A DNA stretch of 25,065 nt from RGIG2000 sp045612665 (GCA_045612665.1 JAZKZO010000043.1:1-25065), one strand, 5' to 3'; positions 1 through 7,834 are shown, counted from the first letter of the stretch. Numbers and translations are program-made. The notes: generated by a model not told the origin, from the letters alone.

Positions 1-141
1 GTGACTTTTAAAAACAAAATTGGAAATTTTGTTTTTAAATTATGGTGGGCTATCTTGGCGGAAATTCCATATTTCATAGTTATGTTTTTTATGTTTAAAA
101 TTCTTGCCATGTTAATTGAAACACATGGTTTGATATTTTAG
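1..141 (+). CDS. 3' end of an unidentified hydrophobic protein gene (partial)
   Basis: Frame 1 is open from the first base to TAG at 139-141 and encodes 46 residues. The stretch is rich in aromatic and aliphatic residues (WWAILAEIPYFIVMFFMFKI), which would fit a C-terminal membrane segment. The first codon is GTG, but no ribosome binding site can be judged because the window starts there, so this is more likely the tail of a longer gene than a whole small one. I do not recognise a family. The evidence is the open frame and plausible codon use only. Confidence 0.4.
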   Translation: MTFKNKIGNFVFKLWWAILAEIPYFIVMFFMFKILAMLIETHGLIF

Positions 142-150
142 CGAAGAAGA

Positions 151-211
151 GAAGACAGGAGAAGACAGGGGACAGAAGACAGGGAGAAGACAGGGGACGG
201 TGGTCTGTCTT
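151..211. repeat. GAAGACAGG short repeats ending in a REP-like hairpin
   Basis: GAAGACAGG occurs four times, at 151, 161, 175 and 186, with irregular 10-14 base spacing. The last copy opens an inverted repeat, AAGACAG at 187-193 with CTGTCTT at 205-211, around a GGGGACGG loop. Repeats of this GACAGGGGACGG type are, from memory, common REP-like intergenic elements in Firmicutes, sometimes near IS200-like RAYT transposases. No transposase gene is visible here. Confidence 0.5.
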
Positions 212-295
212 GAAGAAGAAAATTCGTCGTTTCACTAGAATTTTGAAAAACTGTCGTTTTTGTAAAGCCAAAAGGCTTTGACTTCTTGCTTAAAA

Positions 296-332
296 TAGTC
301 CGTACTCGTGAGTAAACTCCCAGTACGGACTA
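296..332. other. Intergenic hairpin with an 11-bp perfect stem
   Basis: TAGTCCGTACT (296-306) pairs perfectly with AGTACGGACTA (322-332). The 15-base loop contains a second short inverted repeat, GAGT/ACTC. There is no clear T tract on either side, so it is not a convincing intrinsic terminator. Its role is unknown. It sits between the REP-like repeats and the coding remnant that follows. Confidence 0.4.
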
Positions 333-445
333 TCAATACAAGGTATAGGACGGACAAGCAGTAGAGTGTAATGAGTATATGAATTGTGTATGCTTCGCAT
401 CCACCAACGACTCCGTCGTTACCAAACACCTTGTGTTTGAATTCT

Positions 446-565
446 AATAGAACAGTTGCTGAAAGAAGATACTTCTATGATGCAAACGGGATAATCTCGT
501 CGGCAAAAGTGTATTATTATAAATGCCTGACAGGAATGGGATGGAGTATGCGTTTGCGCGAGTAA
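446..565 (+). pseudogene. Possible C-terminal coding remnant
   Basis: This frame ends in TAA at 563-565, just before a strong terminator. It reads like protein, including the stretch YFYDANGIISSAKVYYYKC. Upstream the same frame degrades into low-quality sequence and reaches a stop at 380-382, and no start codon with a ribosome binding site is present. The best explanation is the decayed 3' end of a gene whose terminator survives. The original family is not recognisable. Confidence 0.3.
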
Positions 566-580
566 AAACTAAATAGTTTT

Positions 581-614
581 ACGGCTTGGTAGCAATCTAC
601 TAAGCCGTTTTTTC
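581..614 (+). terminator. Rho-independent terminator
   Basis: ACGGCTTGGTAG (581-592) and CTACTAAGCCGT form a 12-bp stem with one G/T position around a CAAT loop, followed directly by a run of T at about 608-614. It closes the coding remnant upstream. Confidence 0.8.
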
Positions 615-667
615 TATAAAAATAATTTTTTCTAACTTTTTCGACAAATTTTGAATGATTTCGCCCT

Positions 668-739
668 AAATTCTCCTTTTTAATTATAGATAGCAAAAAT
701 CATTGCTGTCAAAATTTATAATTAAAACAAGGAGAATTT
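668..739 (+). promoter_or_regulatory. Long nested inverted repeat covering the RBS of the 744 gene
   Basis: The outer arm 668-688 is complementary to 717-739 with only a 2-base gap. The right arm contains the AAGGAG ribosome binding site of the gene at 744, and the left arm contains its complement CTCCTT. Nested inside, GATAGCA (689-695) pairs with TGCTGTC (704-710), with one G/T pair, around an 8-base loop. As RNA this would bury the Shine-Dalgarno sequence, so translation would depend on the helix opening. It could instead be a DNA-level site or MITE-like palindrome. Confidence 0.55.
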
Positions 740-743
740 TATT

Positions 744-1679
744 ATGAATGTTTCGGATTTTTTTAAAATAGGAAAGGGCCACGCAAATATGGACTTCGTT
801 GATGTCTATGTAAATGGTGATGTAGCGTTGTTTATAGATCCGTGTTTGATAGAAACGGTCAGTGATGATTTTTGTAAGAATGCAAAAATTGTTCTTGTTG
901 ACTATTTTGATGCTTTTTACAAGTTGTATCATACAAAAGCCACCTATCAAGTAAAACACGATTTTTTCTCTCATGCACATGAACTCAATTACACAAAATT
1001 GGGATATGGGAACGGAAATAACGGTAAGGCAAAAACCGCTGAAGGCATGATTGATACATTTTCGGATGTTGAAAGACTAATGGACAAAAAAATTGACATG
1101 TGTCACGCGATTGACTTGCCAATTTTTATTGAAAATTTTGCCGAAGATTGTATGTCAGATATGATAACTAATATTCTTTTTAAAAATTTGAATGAATTTA
1201 CTATACAACAGTGTAAAAAATATGGCGTTCAAACTCAAAAGAGCGATAATGAGCATTATTATTGGGATGTGTCATCGCATAATTGGGAAAAATATCAAGG
1301 AGAATACTTAGTTATAGATAAAAAAATCATTGTACTTGTACCCAAAAATATTGTTAGAAACAAATATTTTTATTCTGCTGGACAATATTTTTCAAGTGTT
1401 ATTGTTGAAAGAGCTCGAGAAGAAAAAGCAATGTACGATGCAAAAGGCAAAAAGATACCACCTCAAAAAGGCTCTATTGAAAAAGAGTTATTGGAAAATG
1501 TTAACAAAAAGCAGGCAATTGTCAGGGAAACAGCTGAACATCCAGACTGTTTGAAAAGATACCACAATCAAATGGGAAGCGCATATCAATCGAAAAATAT
1601 GGACGATAAAGCTCTAGATGAATTTATTTATAAAGATAAAAGTGAAGATGATAAAGAAGAGCGTGGAAAAAACGAATGA
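744..1679 (+). CDS. Conserved-looking protein of unknown function, 311 aa
   Basis: The ATG at 744 is preceded by AAGGAG about 9 bases upstream, which fixes the start. The protein is soluble, with no signal peptide or membrane segment. It opens with an FFKIGKGHANMDFVDV stretch followed by LFIDPCLIE, and has a central IVLVPKNIVRNKYF segment. The C-terminal quarter is charged (about residues 230-311) and ends in a Lys/Glu-rich tail. I recognise no catalytic motif with confidence. It probably forms a short operon with the membrane protein gene 49 bases downstream. A large inverted repeat over its ribosome binding site suggests translational control. It lies outside the mobile element, on the left flank. 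A defence role is possible but unsupported by any motif. Confidence 0.75.
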   Translation: MNVSDFFKIGKGHANMDFVDVYVNGDVALFIDPCLIETVSDDFCKNAKIVLVDYFDAFYKLYHTKATYQVKHDFFSHAHELNYTKLGYGNGNNGKAKTAEGMIDTFSDVERLMDKKIDMCHAIDLPIFIENFAEDCMSDMITNILFKNLNEFTIQQCKKYGVQTQKSDNEHYYWDVSSHNWEKYQGEYLVIDKKIIVLVPKNIVRNKYFYSAGQYFSSVIVERAREEKAMYDAKGKKIPPQKGSIEKELLENVNKKQAIVRETAEHPDCLKRYHNQMGSAYQSKNMDDKALDEFIYKDKSEDDKEERGKNE

Positions 1680-1728
1680 TTTCTAAAATTAGTGCGATAA
1701 GATTTAAGAAAAATAAAGAGGCGAGAAT

Positions 1729-2670
1729 ATGAAGAGGGTTTTGTTGATTATTGGTTTGTATTTGCTGATGTTTATAATTTCAATGGCAAGTTCGCTTTTG
1801 TATTTGTTTATGTTGGCAAATGTTTTTTGTAAATTTGATTTGATCCCCGAAACATTTGCGTGGGCAAGTTCTATAATTTTGAGTTTTGTTTTTTCAGTAG
1901 TCATTTTAGTCTATGTCATCATCCAAAGCAATTCAACAAAGAGAACGAAACTTTCAAACTGGATTGCAATGAATTGGTCGAAACTTTCTTTGTATTACAT
2001 AGTTTCTTTAATTTGCTTTGTTTCGATAAAAACTGAAATAATTTGGGGCTTTAATCAGCTGGAAAATATAATTTCATTAGAGTGGACTATTTTTGGGATT
2101 TCAATAACTATTTTTTTGGTTTGGAATGTGTTGATTTCAAAATATTTGAAAGAAAAGAAGCCTAAACTAGAGCCGGGATATTGTTCTCCAATAGAAAAAT
2201 TAAAGATAATAGAACAAAGGGGAGAATTTTATCAAAACGCAAGCACAGTGTTTAATTCTGTTAGCTTGTTGATCATTAATATGATTTTACTTGCTCTCGC
2301 AACCGGTAGTACTTATATTATGGGTGCCGAAGTTAATCTGATTAATCAAAATCTAGCCATAATAAGCTTATATTTTTGCACTAACACATTGATAGCGCTT
2401 TTTATGGATATTTTGGAACCATTGAAGGAAGAAAAAAAGGCAATATTGAAGGGGGCAAAAATTTCTAGCGAAGATGTTTGTGAACGAAATAAAATAGTTG
2501 AGAAAAGAACAGTTTTATTGTCGATGCTGAAAGAAATTGACTCGTCAAGCGCTTTTGACGAGGAACAAAAACTAGATATAAAATCAAAATTATTGATTGA
2601 ATATTTTGGCGAACCCAAACTAGATTCATCAATATCTGCAAATGATGTGCAAAAATCCGATCCTGAATAA
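1729..2670 (+). CDS. Six-helix membrane protein of unknown function, 313 aa
   Basis: The start ATG at 1729 follows AAAGAGGCGAGA. Six hydrophobic segments are visible at about residues 5-31, 44-66, 86-102, 115-137, 175-196 and 208-228. They are separated by a cytoplasmic-looking charged loop (about 138-172) and followed by a charged C-terminal tail of about 80 residues that ends in a Ser/Asp-rich stretch. No transporter signature or enzyme motif is recognisable. It follows the 744 gene on the same strand with no terminator between, so the two are probably co-transcribed. The tail is well suited to contacting a soluble partner, possibly the upstream protein, but that is inference. Confidence 0.7.
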   Translation: MKRVLLIIGLYLLMFIISMASSLLYLFMLANVFCKFDLIPETFAWASSIILSFVFSVVILVYVIIQSNSTKRTKLSNWIAMNWSKLSLYYIVSLICFVSIKTEIIWGFNQLENIISLEWTIFGISITIFLVWNVLISKYLKEKKPKLEPGYCSPIEKLKIIEQRGEFYQNASTVFNSVSLLIINMILLALATGSTYIMGAEVNLINQNLAIISLYFCTNTLIALFMDILEPLKEEKKAILKGAKISSEDVCERNKIVEKRTVLLSMLKEIDSSSAFDEEQKLDIKSKLLIEYFGEPKLDSSISANDVQKSDPE

Positions 2671-2680
2671 AGTCAAAGAT

Positions 2681-2708
2681 ATACGCCAAAAGTGTCCTTT
2701 TGGCGTAT
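2681..2708. terminator. Perfect 12-bp hairpin after the membrane protein gene
   Basis: ATACGCCAAAAG (2681-2692) and CTTTTGGCGTAT (2697-2708) form a perfect stem with a TGTC loop, 11 bases after the stop codon. There is no T run after it, so termination could be weak, or the hairpin may protect the 3' end. A stronger hairpin follows at 2763. Confidence 0.55.
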
Positions 2709-2762
2709 CCCGAAAGAAGAAAAGAGATTTTTGGATGCTTATAACAAATTAAAATAACAAAG

Positions 2763-2799
2763 AAAAAGCCTTGAAAACTTAGCGTTTTCAAGGCTTTTT
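2763..2799. terminator. Bidirectional-looking terminator, near-copy of the one at 24021
   Basis: AAAAAGCCTTGAAAAC (2763-2778) pairs perfectly over 16 bp with 2784-2799 around a TTAGC loop. The same stem and loop recur at 24021-24057 beside the intact tRNA-Pro gene. Here it is followed by a 16-base remnant of the tRNA 3' end (2799-2814), so it is probably the terminator of a lost tRNA copy. Confidence 0.75.
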
Positions 2800-2814
2800 G
2801 GTCTAAGTGCGGAG
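2799..2814 (-). pseudogene. 16-base vestige of a tRNA-Pro 3' end
   Basis: TGGTCTAAGTGCGGAG matches the acceptor and T-stem end of the tRNA-Pro gene at 24058-24073 with one difference (T for G at 2803), and it adjoins the same terminator hairpin. After this the match stops. It looks like the trace of an older tRNA or attachment site next to the present one. Confidence 0.45.
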
Positions 2815-2940
2815 AAACATCGCAACCTTGTTGCTCGTAACACTTCGCACGCCTCAAATCAGCGAGCTATTTTCGGCTTGCTCGTTAGGCGCACTCCATT
2901 TTCGCAAGCGAAAAGCGAAGTTCTCTCGGCCAACACTACG
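2815..2940. other. Gene-free stretch with small hairpins
   Basis: No gene is supported here. The clearest structure is TTTTCGC (2899-2905) with GCGAAAA (2908-2914), and GCAACCTTGTTGC nearby is also a short inverted repeat. The sequence may be a decayed RNA gene or a repeat family of this genome, but it does not fold as a tRNA by eye. Confidence 0.3.
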
Positions 2941-2980
2941 ATAAAACAAAAAAGCACCGAGTGGTGCTTTCTTGTTTTAT
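2941..2980 (-). terminator. Terminator of the host tRNA-Pro gene
   Basis: An 18-bp stem with one mismatch is formed by 2941-2958 and 2963-2980 around a four-base loop. Read on the minus strand, GGTGCTTTTTTG gives the T run. It immediately follows the CCA end of the displaced tRNA 3' half and so is the natural terminator of the host tRNA gene before the element split it. Confidence 0.7.
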
Positions 2981-3024
2981 GGTCGAAGTGCGGAGGTTCG
3001 AACTCCGGGCCTCATGGTCCCGAA
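2980..3024 (-). pseudogene. Displaced 3' half of the host tRNA-Pro gene
   Basis: These 45 bases are identical to the 3' part of the intact tRNA-Pro at 24058-24102: anticodon loop, 3' anticodon stem, variable loop, T arm, acceptor 3' strand and encoded CCA. The match ends exactly at GGTCCCGAA (3016-3024), after which unrelated element sequence begins. Its missing 5' half is at 24285-24324. Joined at the shared 9 bases, the two rebuild a complete 76-nt tRNA. Confidence 0.85.
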
Positions 3025-3150
3025 TGCCGAATAGACAGTTTTTGCCATCATTTCCCCTCATCTTGACGCCTTTCCTCTCGGAAAACCATGCTTTTGTGAC
3101 CTCTTACGAACACTGTTTCCACCTAGTCCACTCCCGTATATGGTCTACAC

Positions 3151-3176
3151 TGTGGTCAACCCACAAATCAACCACA
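3151..3176. promoter_or_regulatory. Candidate integrase arm-binding sites, left end
   Basis: TGTGGTCAA (3151-3159) and the inverted near-copy TCAACCACA (3168-3176) lie about 128 bases inside the left core. The same GTGGTCAA word occurs twice inside the right end at 24162 and 24174. Symmetric spacing on both sides fits arm-type sites of a tyrosine integrase. Confidence 0.4.
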
Positions 3177-3363
3177 AAAACTCCACCCCGTGTACGATTT
3201 TCTATCCCACCACCATGTTAACATATAATCCCTAAATTTGCAACCCCGTGTTCAAAAAAGCCAAACATCGTTGCATTTTTCTTTTTCAACATTCAAAAAT
3301 TGCCCCGCAGTAAACAAAGAATACACCCGGAGTAAATTTTTGCAATGTTCTTGTCGAAAGCTC

Positions 3364-3392
3364 TTGTGCAACGATTTAAAAAGGTGTATAAT
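3364..3392 (+). promoter_or_regulatory. Sigma-A-type promoter of the restriction endonuclease gene
   Basis: TTGTGC (3364-3369), a 17-base spacer and TATAAT (3387-3392) precede the gene at 3489. The leader is about 90 bases. From 3025 to 3363 no gene is supported; that stretch holds the left attachment arm. Confidence 0.7.
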
Positions 3393-3488
3393 ATTTATAT
3401 TAAAGTGATTTCGTGTATAAAAGCGTTATTCACTAGATCATATCGCAAACAGAACTGAATATAGAAAAACATTTAGAAAGGAATAACG

Positions 3489-4874
3489 ATGGATAATTTA
3501 TGGTTGCTTACCGAAGAACGCCCTAAGCTTTCTGTTGTATTAACAATTTTGGACGAATATAACAACGACTTTGGCGCGTCCGTAACGGTTAGTGAGAACT
3601 TTAATATTAGACCTATTATCAAAAACGGTAAATTTACATTTGAATATTTGGTAGAGGGTGTATCTGTTCAAGGAATCGCAAATGTCTTTATAGAAATAGT
3701 CAGCGGTAATTCAAGTTTTGTTGATTACATGCTTATTCGACAGGAAACGAAGCCTACAGATCATTCTTTAGACAATGTTCTTATGGCGATTGAAGAAACA
3801 AAGACAAGTGACGCCGAATCAAGAAACACAGGCATATATCAGCGTGCATCAAAATTTGTTTACATAGACAACTACTGTCCTCGTGCAAAGAAGTACATGT
3901 TATACAATGAGGAAATGACACCTGATGAAGATAGAACTCCCACAGATACAAATAGATTTGGAACGAATATGCTTCTTACTTTGGGAGTAAAGTTTATCGG
4001 CAAAACCATGAGAGGTTTTAGAGCTTTTGGAAATGTCGATGAGATGGTTGCACAAAAATCGAGCATGCGTCTGCCGAATCATACGAATGTTCCTATTCTT
4101 CTTCACAAGTATGCGGATAGGATTACTGTTTCTGGACGATTAGCAAAGCCAAAAGATGCCGGAAATATTGGTCATGACCCTAATATTGGTGCTCTTTCTT
4201 GCATTGGATACACGCTCCGCAAGCTCGGTTGGGATAAGGATATTGTTGTAACACATCACGGAGTTTCTCAATCCTATGTTGACAGAACGAGAGGGAGAAA
4301 TAAGTGTTTGTTTCTCTTCAGCATGAATCAGATGAAGTTGGACGGCATAACTATGCCTTCCATCGTTCCTATGCCAGAATTTTATTGGAACTACTCATGT
4401 TCTTCTGAAAAAGTAGCGTCAATCTTCTTGCACCTTACATGTCAATATTCAGGAATTCACGGAATCTATGAAAATCACGCTGGTTGTGAACGCGGATATT
4501 TCAGAACACAAACAGGAGCCTTTTTGGCATTACCGAAAAAGGATAGATTTGGAGAAAATCTTTTACTTCCTGATGTCGTTTTGTGTGACGATGCAATAAG
4601 AGAAATCTACAATGTTGAAGGAAAGAAATTATCCACTCTTTATGATGGCGTCGCAGAGGTTGACACATACGATTCAATAGAAGATGAGTTCATAAAACCT
4701 TACTATCGTGGATATTCTATTCAACGTTGGATATCTATTTTCGGTGGAAATCTAAAAAGAATTCCTCACGAAAAAGTTTTGATTTATTTAAATGAATCAG
4801 GAGAGGTCTATATAAATAATGCCGCTCCTGTGAACATTAAAGCTGCGTTCAACAGAATCGGCATTACTTGTTAA
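3489..4874 (+). CDS. Type II restriction endonuclease, PD-(D/E)XK fold, 461 aa
   Basis: The assignment rests on context plus motif. It lies tail to tail with two DNA methyltransferase genes, and near the C-terminus it has PD (P361-D362), 14 residues, then E377-G378-K379, the classic metal-binding pattern of PD-(D/E)XK nucleases. The preceding 350 residues show no recognised domain and probably include the DNA-recognition part. At 461 residues it is shorter than FokI (583), and I do not see a clear separate FokI cleavage module, so the recognition site and cut geometry cannot be given. The start ATG at 3489 follows GAAAGGA. The stop overlaps the stop of the convergent methyltransferase gene by four bases, so converging transcripts may influence each other. 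Confidence 0.7.
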   Translation: MDNLWLLTEERPKLSVVLTILDEYNNDFGASVTVSENFNIRPIIKNGKFTFEYLVEGVSVQGIANVFIEIVSGNSSFVDYMLIRQETKPTDHSLDNVLMAIEETKTSDAESRNTGIYQRASKFVYIDNYCPRAKKYMLYNEEMTPDEDRTPTDTNRFGTNMLLTLGVKFIGKTMRGFRAFGNVDEMVAQKSSMRLPNHTNVPILLHKYADRITVSGRLAKPKDAGNIGHDPNIGALSCIGYTLRKLGWDKDIVVTHHGVSQSYVDRTRGRNKCLFLFSMNQMKLDGITMPSIVPMPEFYWNYSCSSEKVASIFLHLTCQYSGIHGIYENHAGCERGYFRTQTGAFLALPKKDRFGENLLLPDVVLCDDAIREIYNVEGKKLSTLYDGVAEVDTYDSIEDEFIKPYYRGYSIQRWISIFGGNLKRIPHEKVLIYLNESGEVYINNAAPVNIKAAFNRIGITC

Positions 4875-5833
4875 TATTTTCGGAATATCAAAATGTATTG
4901 ATGGATTTGATTTGCTACAAAATCAAAGGGATACCCGTATGGGAACAGCTTAACAGACTGATCGGCCCATATCTTCATTCCTCGATAGTATAGCTTAGGT
5001 ATTTCGTTCAAAGCATCTATAATTCGGGCATGAAGTAAATTTGTTTCTTTCTTTTTAGGTTGCATGTCCTTGCAGAAAACAACCAAATATCCTTTGGACT
5101 TTAGATAAACTAAGGATTTTTCGGCAATGGTTTTCAAAGTGGGGATAAATTTATCGGGATCGATGTTTCCCAAATCAACATCATAATTAGTAAACGGGGT
5201 TGCGGTTTTACCATAGACATCTATGTCCGCTCCCGTTTTTTCTTTTGACATCATATTGGCATATGGTGGATCAATAAGGATCATACCTACTTTTTCTCCG
5301 CGTAAAACTCGGTCCATTTCGTCTTGATTTGACAAAACATTGTTGCAATCACCGCAGATGCAAGGAAATGCCGTAAGTTTTAAACTTTCAGCAGCTAATT
5401 TGTAGGCATCAATATAAGCTGAATTTAACTCGATTCCGACAGCTCTACGATTGCATAAAGCGGCACCCAAAAGAGAACCGCCAACTCCTGCAAAATAATC
5501 TAACACAATTTCGTTTTCTTTTGTAAAAAATCGAATTAGATCGCGCATAAGCTGTGGAGGTTTGGGAGTAGGATGGACCTTTCGGATTTTATGTGCATAA
5601 CTATCCTCGCCTTTGGTAGAATAGCACGTATTTATCACGGAACAAATTTGAGTAGTCCATTCTGCACCAGATAAATCGTTAATTTGATTTGTCATACAAT
5701 ATCTTTTTCCATTGGAAATTTGTATATTAATGTTACTGCCTTCCACAAATATTGCATTATCGATATCCGCCTTAACCCAACTAGGTAAAGCAGATATTTC
5801 TTCTTCTGATAAAATATCTTTTACTTTTCTCAT
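4871..5833 (-). CDS. DNA methyltransferase with DPPY motif, 320 aa
   Basis: An AdoMet-dependent amino-methyltransferase, probably N6-adenine or N4-cytosine. AdoMet-binding motif I is LDYFAGVGGS at residues 111-120, preceded by HPTPKPPQLMRDLI (motif X, about 87-100). The catalytic DPPY is at 188-191. The order X-I-IV resembles gamma-type enzymes, although the motif X/I segment looks like the N6_N4_Mtase family. A target-recognition region would lie between the DPPY and the C-terminus. The ATG lies 15 bases after the stop of the double methyltransferase and lacks a good ribosome binding site, so translational coupling is likely. It may modify a cytosine or a second adenine of the same site. Confidence 0.85.
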   Translation of the reverse strand: MRKVKDILSEEEISALPSWVKADIDNAIFVEGSNINIQISNGKRYCMTNQINDLSGAEWTTQICSVINTCYSTKGEDSYAHKIRKVHPTPKPPQLMRDLIRFFTKENEIVLDYFAGVGGSLLGAALCNRRAVGIELNSAYIDAYKLAAESLKLTAFPCICGDCNNVLSNQDEMDRVLRGEKVGMILIDPPYANMMSKEKTGADIDVYGKTATPFTNYDVDLGNIDPDKFIPTLKTIAEKSLVYLKSKGYLVVFCKDMQPKKKETNLLHARIIDALNEIPKLYYRGMKIWADQSVKLFPYGYPFDFVANQIHQYILIFRKY

Positions 5834-5848
5834 GGCATCGTTCGTATT

Positions 5849-7795
5849 TTAGTAATTTGTGATTAAAACTTCAATTGTTTCCGTTGATTTGTCTTTTAAT
5901 TGGTAATTACAATTGGAGTAACTACTGTTTATATAATTGATATTGTATTTTTTAGACCACTCCATTAAAATCTTGTTTTCTTTTCCTTTGTGCTTTAAAA
6001 CATTTGAAAGTGCAAAACGAATTCCTTTTTTGTTGGCTTCATCTAGGTATGCACATAGAGCTTTTTCTTCTTCTTCACCCCAGTCATGAAACCCACGATT
6101 TCCATCATTGTAGGATCCGGTAGTTATCAAATATGGAGGATCGCAATAAATAAAATCATTGCAGTCTAAAGCAGATAGACTGATTTCCCTAAAATCTCTA
6201 GTGTAAAATTCAATGTTTTTCTTTTTTAGTGTTTCCATAAAAAGAATTAGATTGCGTCTTGTTGTTTCAGAATATTGGCTTCTGTTTCTTCCAAAAGGAT
6301 TGTTGTATTCCATTTGGTTGTTAAATCTAAATTGATAATTAAAAGAGAAGCATGAAAGTGTGAACAAGTCTACTGGATTACCGGTTTGATTATAGTAATC
6401 TCTAAAGGCTTTATAACCGGCTTCATTTTCTTTTGACAAGTTATATTCTTTTATTTTGTCATCAATTCTTTTTAAGACGGTAGGAATATCGGCAAAACAA
6501 AAGAAACGTACCATTTCAACAATACGAGTATTAAGATCATTGCAAATAGTCCTATTTGCATCAACATTAACAGAAACATTGAATCCACCTGCAAACAAGT
6601 CGACAAAGGTATCGATATTTTGTGGGAATAAACTCATTAGTTGAGGTAAAAGTTTGTATTTACCACCTATATAATTCATAGGACTTTTAACGAATCTTTT
6701 TGAGTCAACACCTGGTATTAACAACGTTTCTTGAGTTATTGGTTGCGTGATTGGTTGAAAGTTTTCTTTCACTTGTTTTTTTGCGTAAAATATGTATTCG
6801 AAGTGATCAGTTTTCCCGTTTTGAGGTTGTTTTGATTTATACCTACTATAAGGGATTTTATATAGCTTTACTGTGTCTGCTATGCAATTGGATTTTAAAA
6901 TATCTATAATTTCATCGGCAGAAAGAAGGCCGTCATCACTGTAGCTGATAATGATATGTTTGAATTCGGCATCTGAAATTAAAGATTCAAATGAAGATTT
7001 TACAGATTTTTTTACGCAATAGTTGGATTTTTCATTGCCGTATGGACGAACACCAGTAACACCCTTTAAAGAAGGAGAGTCGTATTTTGCAACGGTCTCA
7101 AGTAGATGATAGTTAGGCAAATACTGACGTTCGTTGTATGGGGGATCTATATACAAGATGTCACCACTTATTTTTTTAATGAGTTCGTTAGCATCTTCGT
7201 TATAACAAATGTTTCTTTGATTGTTGTCAATAACACTTAATTTTATTAACTCAAAACGTTTGAAAACGCGCTTGTCCCATGATTTTAAATACGCACCGTA
7301 AGTTCCGGTTATGTTTGAAACGTATGGGATACCTTCGATTAATGCCGCCAAAAGATATTTGAATTCGTTAGAATCTATCAAATCACTTTTTTTCCAAGTG
7401 TCAATTGTAGTTCTAATAAAATCAATTCTTCGAGCACTTTCTTCGGTTAGATACATGCGACCAGCAGGACCAACAGGAGAATATTCTTGTGTAACAAAAC
7501 CTTGAAAAGAAGAAACATCTGTAGACTCAAGATAAGCAAAAGGGTCATCTATGCCAGATGCTTTTAATTTTTCAAAGGTGGGAACTGTGTTGTTTTCAAT
7601 AGTAGCAGCAGTTAATATATGTGAAAAATAGAGAAGATCATTGCTTATTATTTTGTAATATGGTTTGAAGAATCTAGAAACTGAACCAGTTCCAGAAAAG
7701 ATATCACAAAACACTTGACTGCCGTCGTTGCAATTTTCGTCAATGACTTCTTTTATATTTTCTAATAGGTTGCTTTTATTTCCTATAAATCTCAT
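5849..7795 (-). CDS. Double D12-class adenine methyltransferase, M.FokI-like, 648 aa
   Basis: Two complete D12-class (Dam/DpnM-type) N6-adenine methyltransferase domains are fused. The first has RFIGNKSNLL at the N-terminus, FSGTGS at about 33-38 and DPPY at 217-220. The second begins at PMNYIGGKYKLL (about 372), with FAGG at 401-404 and DPPY at 552-555. M.FokI, the modification enzyme of a type IIS system, has the same two-domain plan and nearly the same length. In that enzyme each half methylates one strand of an asymmetric site. An asymmetric target here is inferred; its sequence is unknown. The start follows GGAGGATTT, and the gene has its own strong promoter, so modification can precede restriction. 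Confidence 0.9.
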   Translation of the reverse strand: MRFIGNKSNLLENIKEVIDENCNDGSQVFCDIFSGTGSVSRFFKPYYKIISNDLLYFSHILTAATIENNTVPTFEKLKASGIDDPFAYLESTDVSSFQGFVTQEYSPVGPAGRMYLTEESARRIDFIRTTIDTWKKSDLIDSNEFKYLLAALIEGIPYVSNITGTYGAYLKSWDKRVFKRFELIKLSVIDNNQRNICYNEDANELIKKISGDILYIDPPYNERQYLPNYHLLETVAKYDSPSLKGVTGVRPYGNEKSNYCVKKSVKSSFESLISDAEFKHIIISYSDDGLLSADEIIDILKSNCIADTVKLYKIPYSRYKSKQPQNGKTDHFEYIFYAKKQVKENFQPITQPITQETLLIPGVDSKRFVKSPMNYIGGKYKLLPQLMSLFPQNIDTFVDLFAGGFNVSVNVDANRTICNDLNTRIVEMVRFFCFADIPTVLKRIDDKIKEYNLSKENEAGYKAFRDYYNQTGNPVDLFTLSCFSFNYQFRFNNQMEYNNPFGRNRSQYSETTRRNLILFMETLKKKNIEFYTRDFREISLSALDCNDFIYCDPPYLITTGSYNDGNRGFHDWGEEEEKALCAYLDEANKKGIRFALSNVLKHKGKENKILMEWSKKYNINYINSSYSNCNYQLKDKSTETIEVLITNY

Positions 7796-7834
7796 AAATC
7801 CTCCAAATTACATCCTATAACATCCTTGATTATG

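Noticed and set aside
235..429. 64-aa ORF on the minus strand
   Set aside because: It runs across the 296-332 hairpin, lacks a ribosome binding site, and overlaps repeat-like intergenic DNA.
684..980. 98-aa ORF on the minus strand
   Set aside because: It is antisense to the leader hairpin and start of the 744 gene, and has no promoter or ribosome binding site.
2465..2857. 130-aa ORF on the minus strand
   Set aside because: It spans two terminators, a tRNA vestige and the end of a real gene; it is chance coding through RNA-type sequence.
2878..3221. Two overlapping plus-strand ORFs over the left junction
   Set aside because: They read through the tRNA terminator, the tRNA 3' half and the attachment arm, so they are products of non-coding structure.
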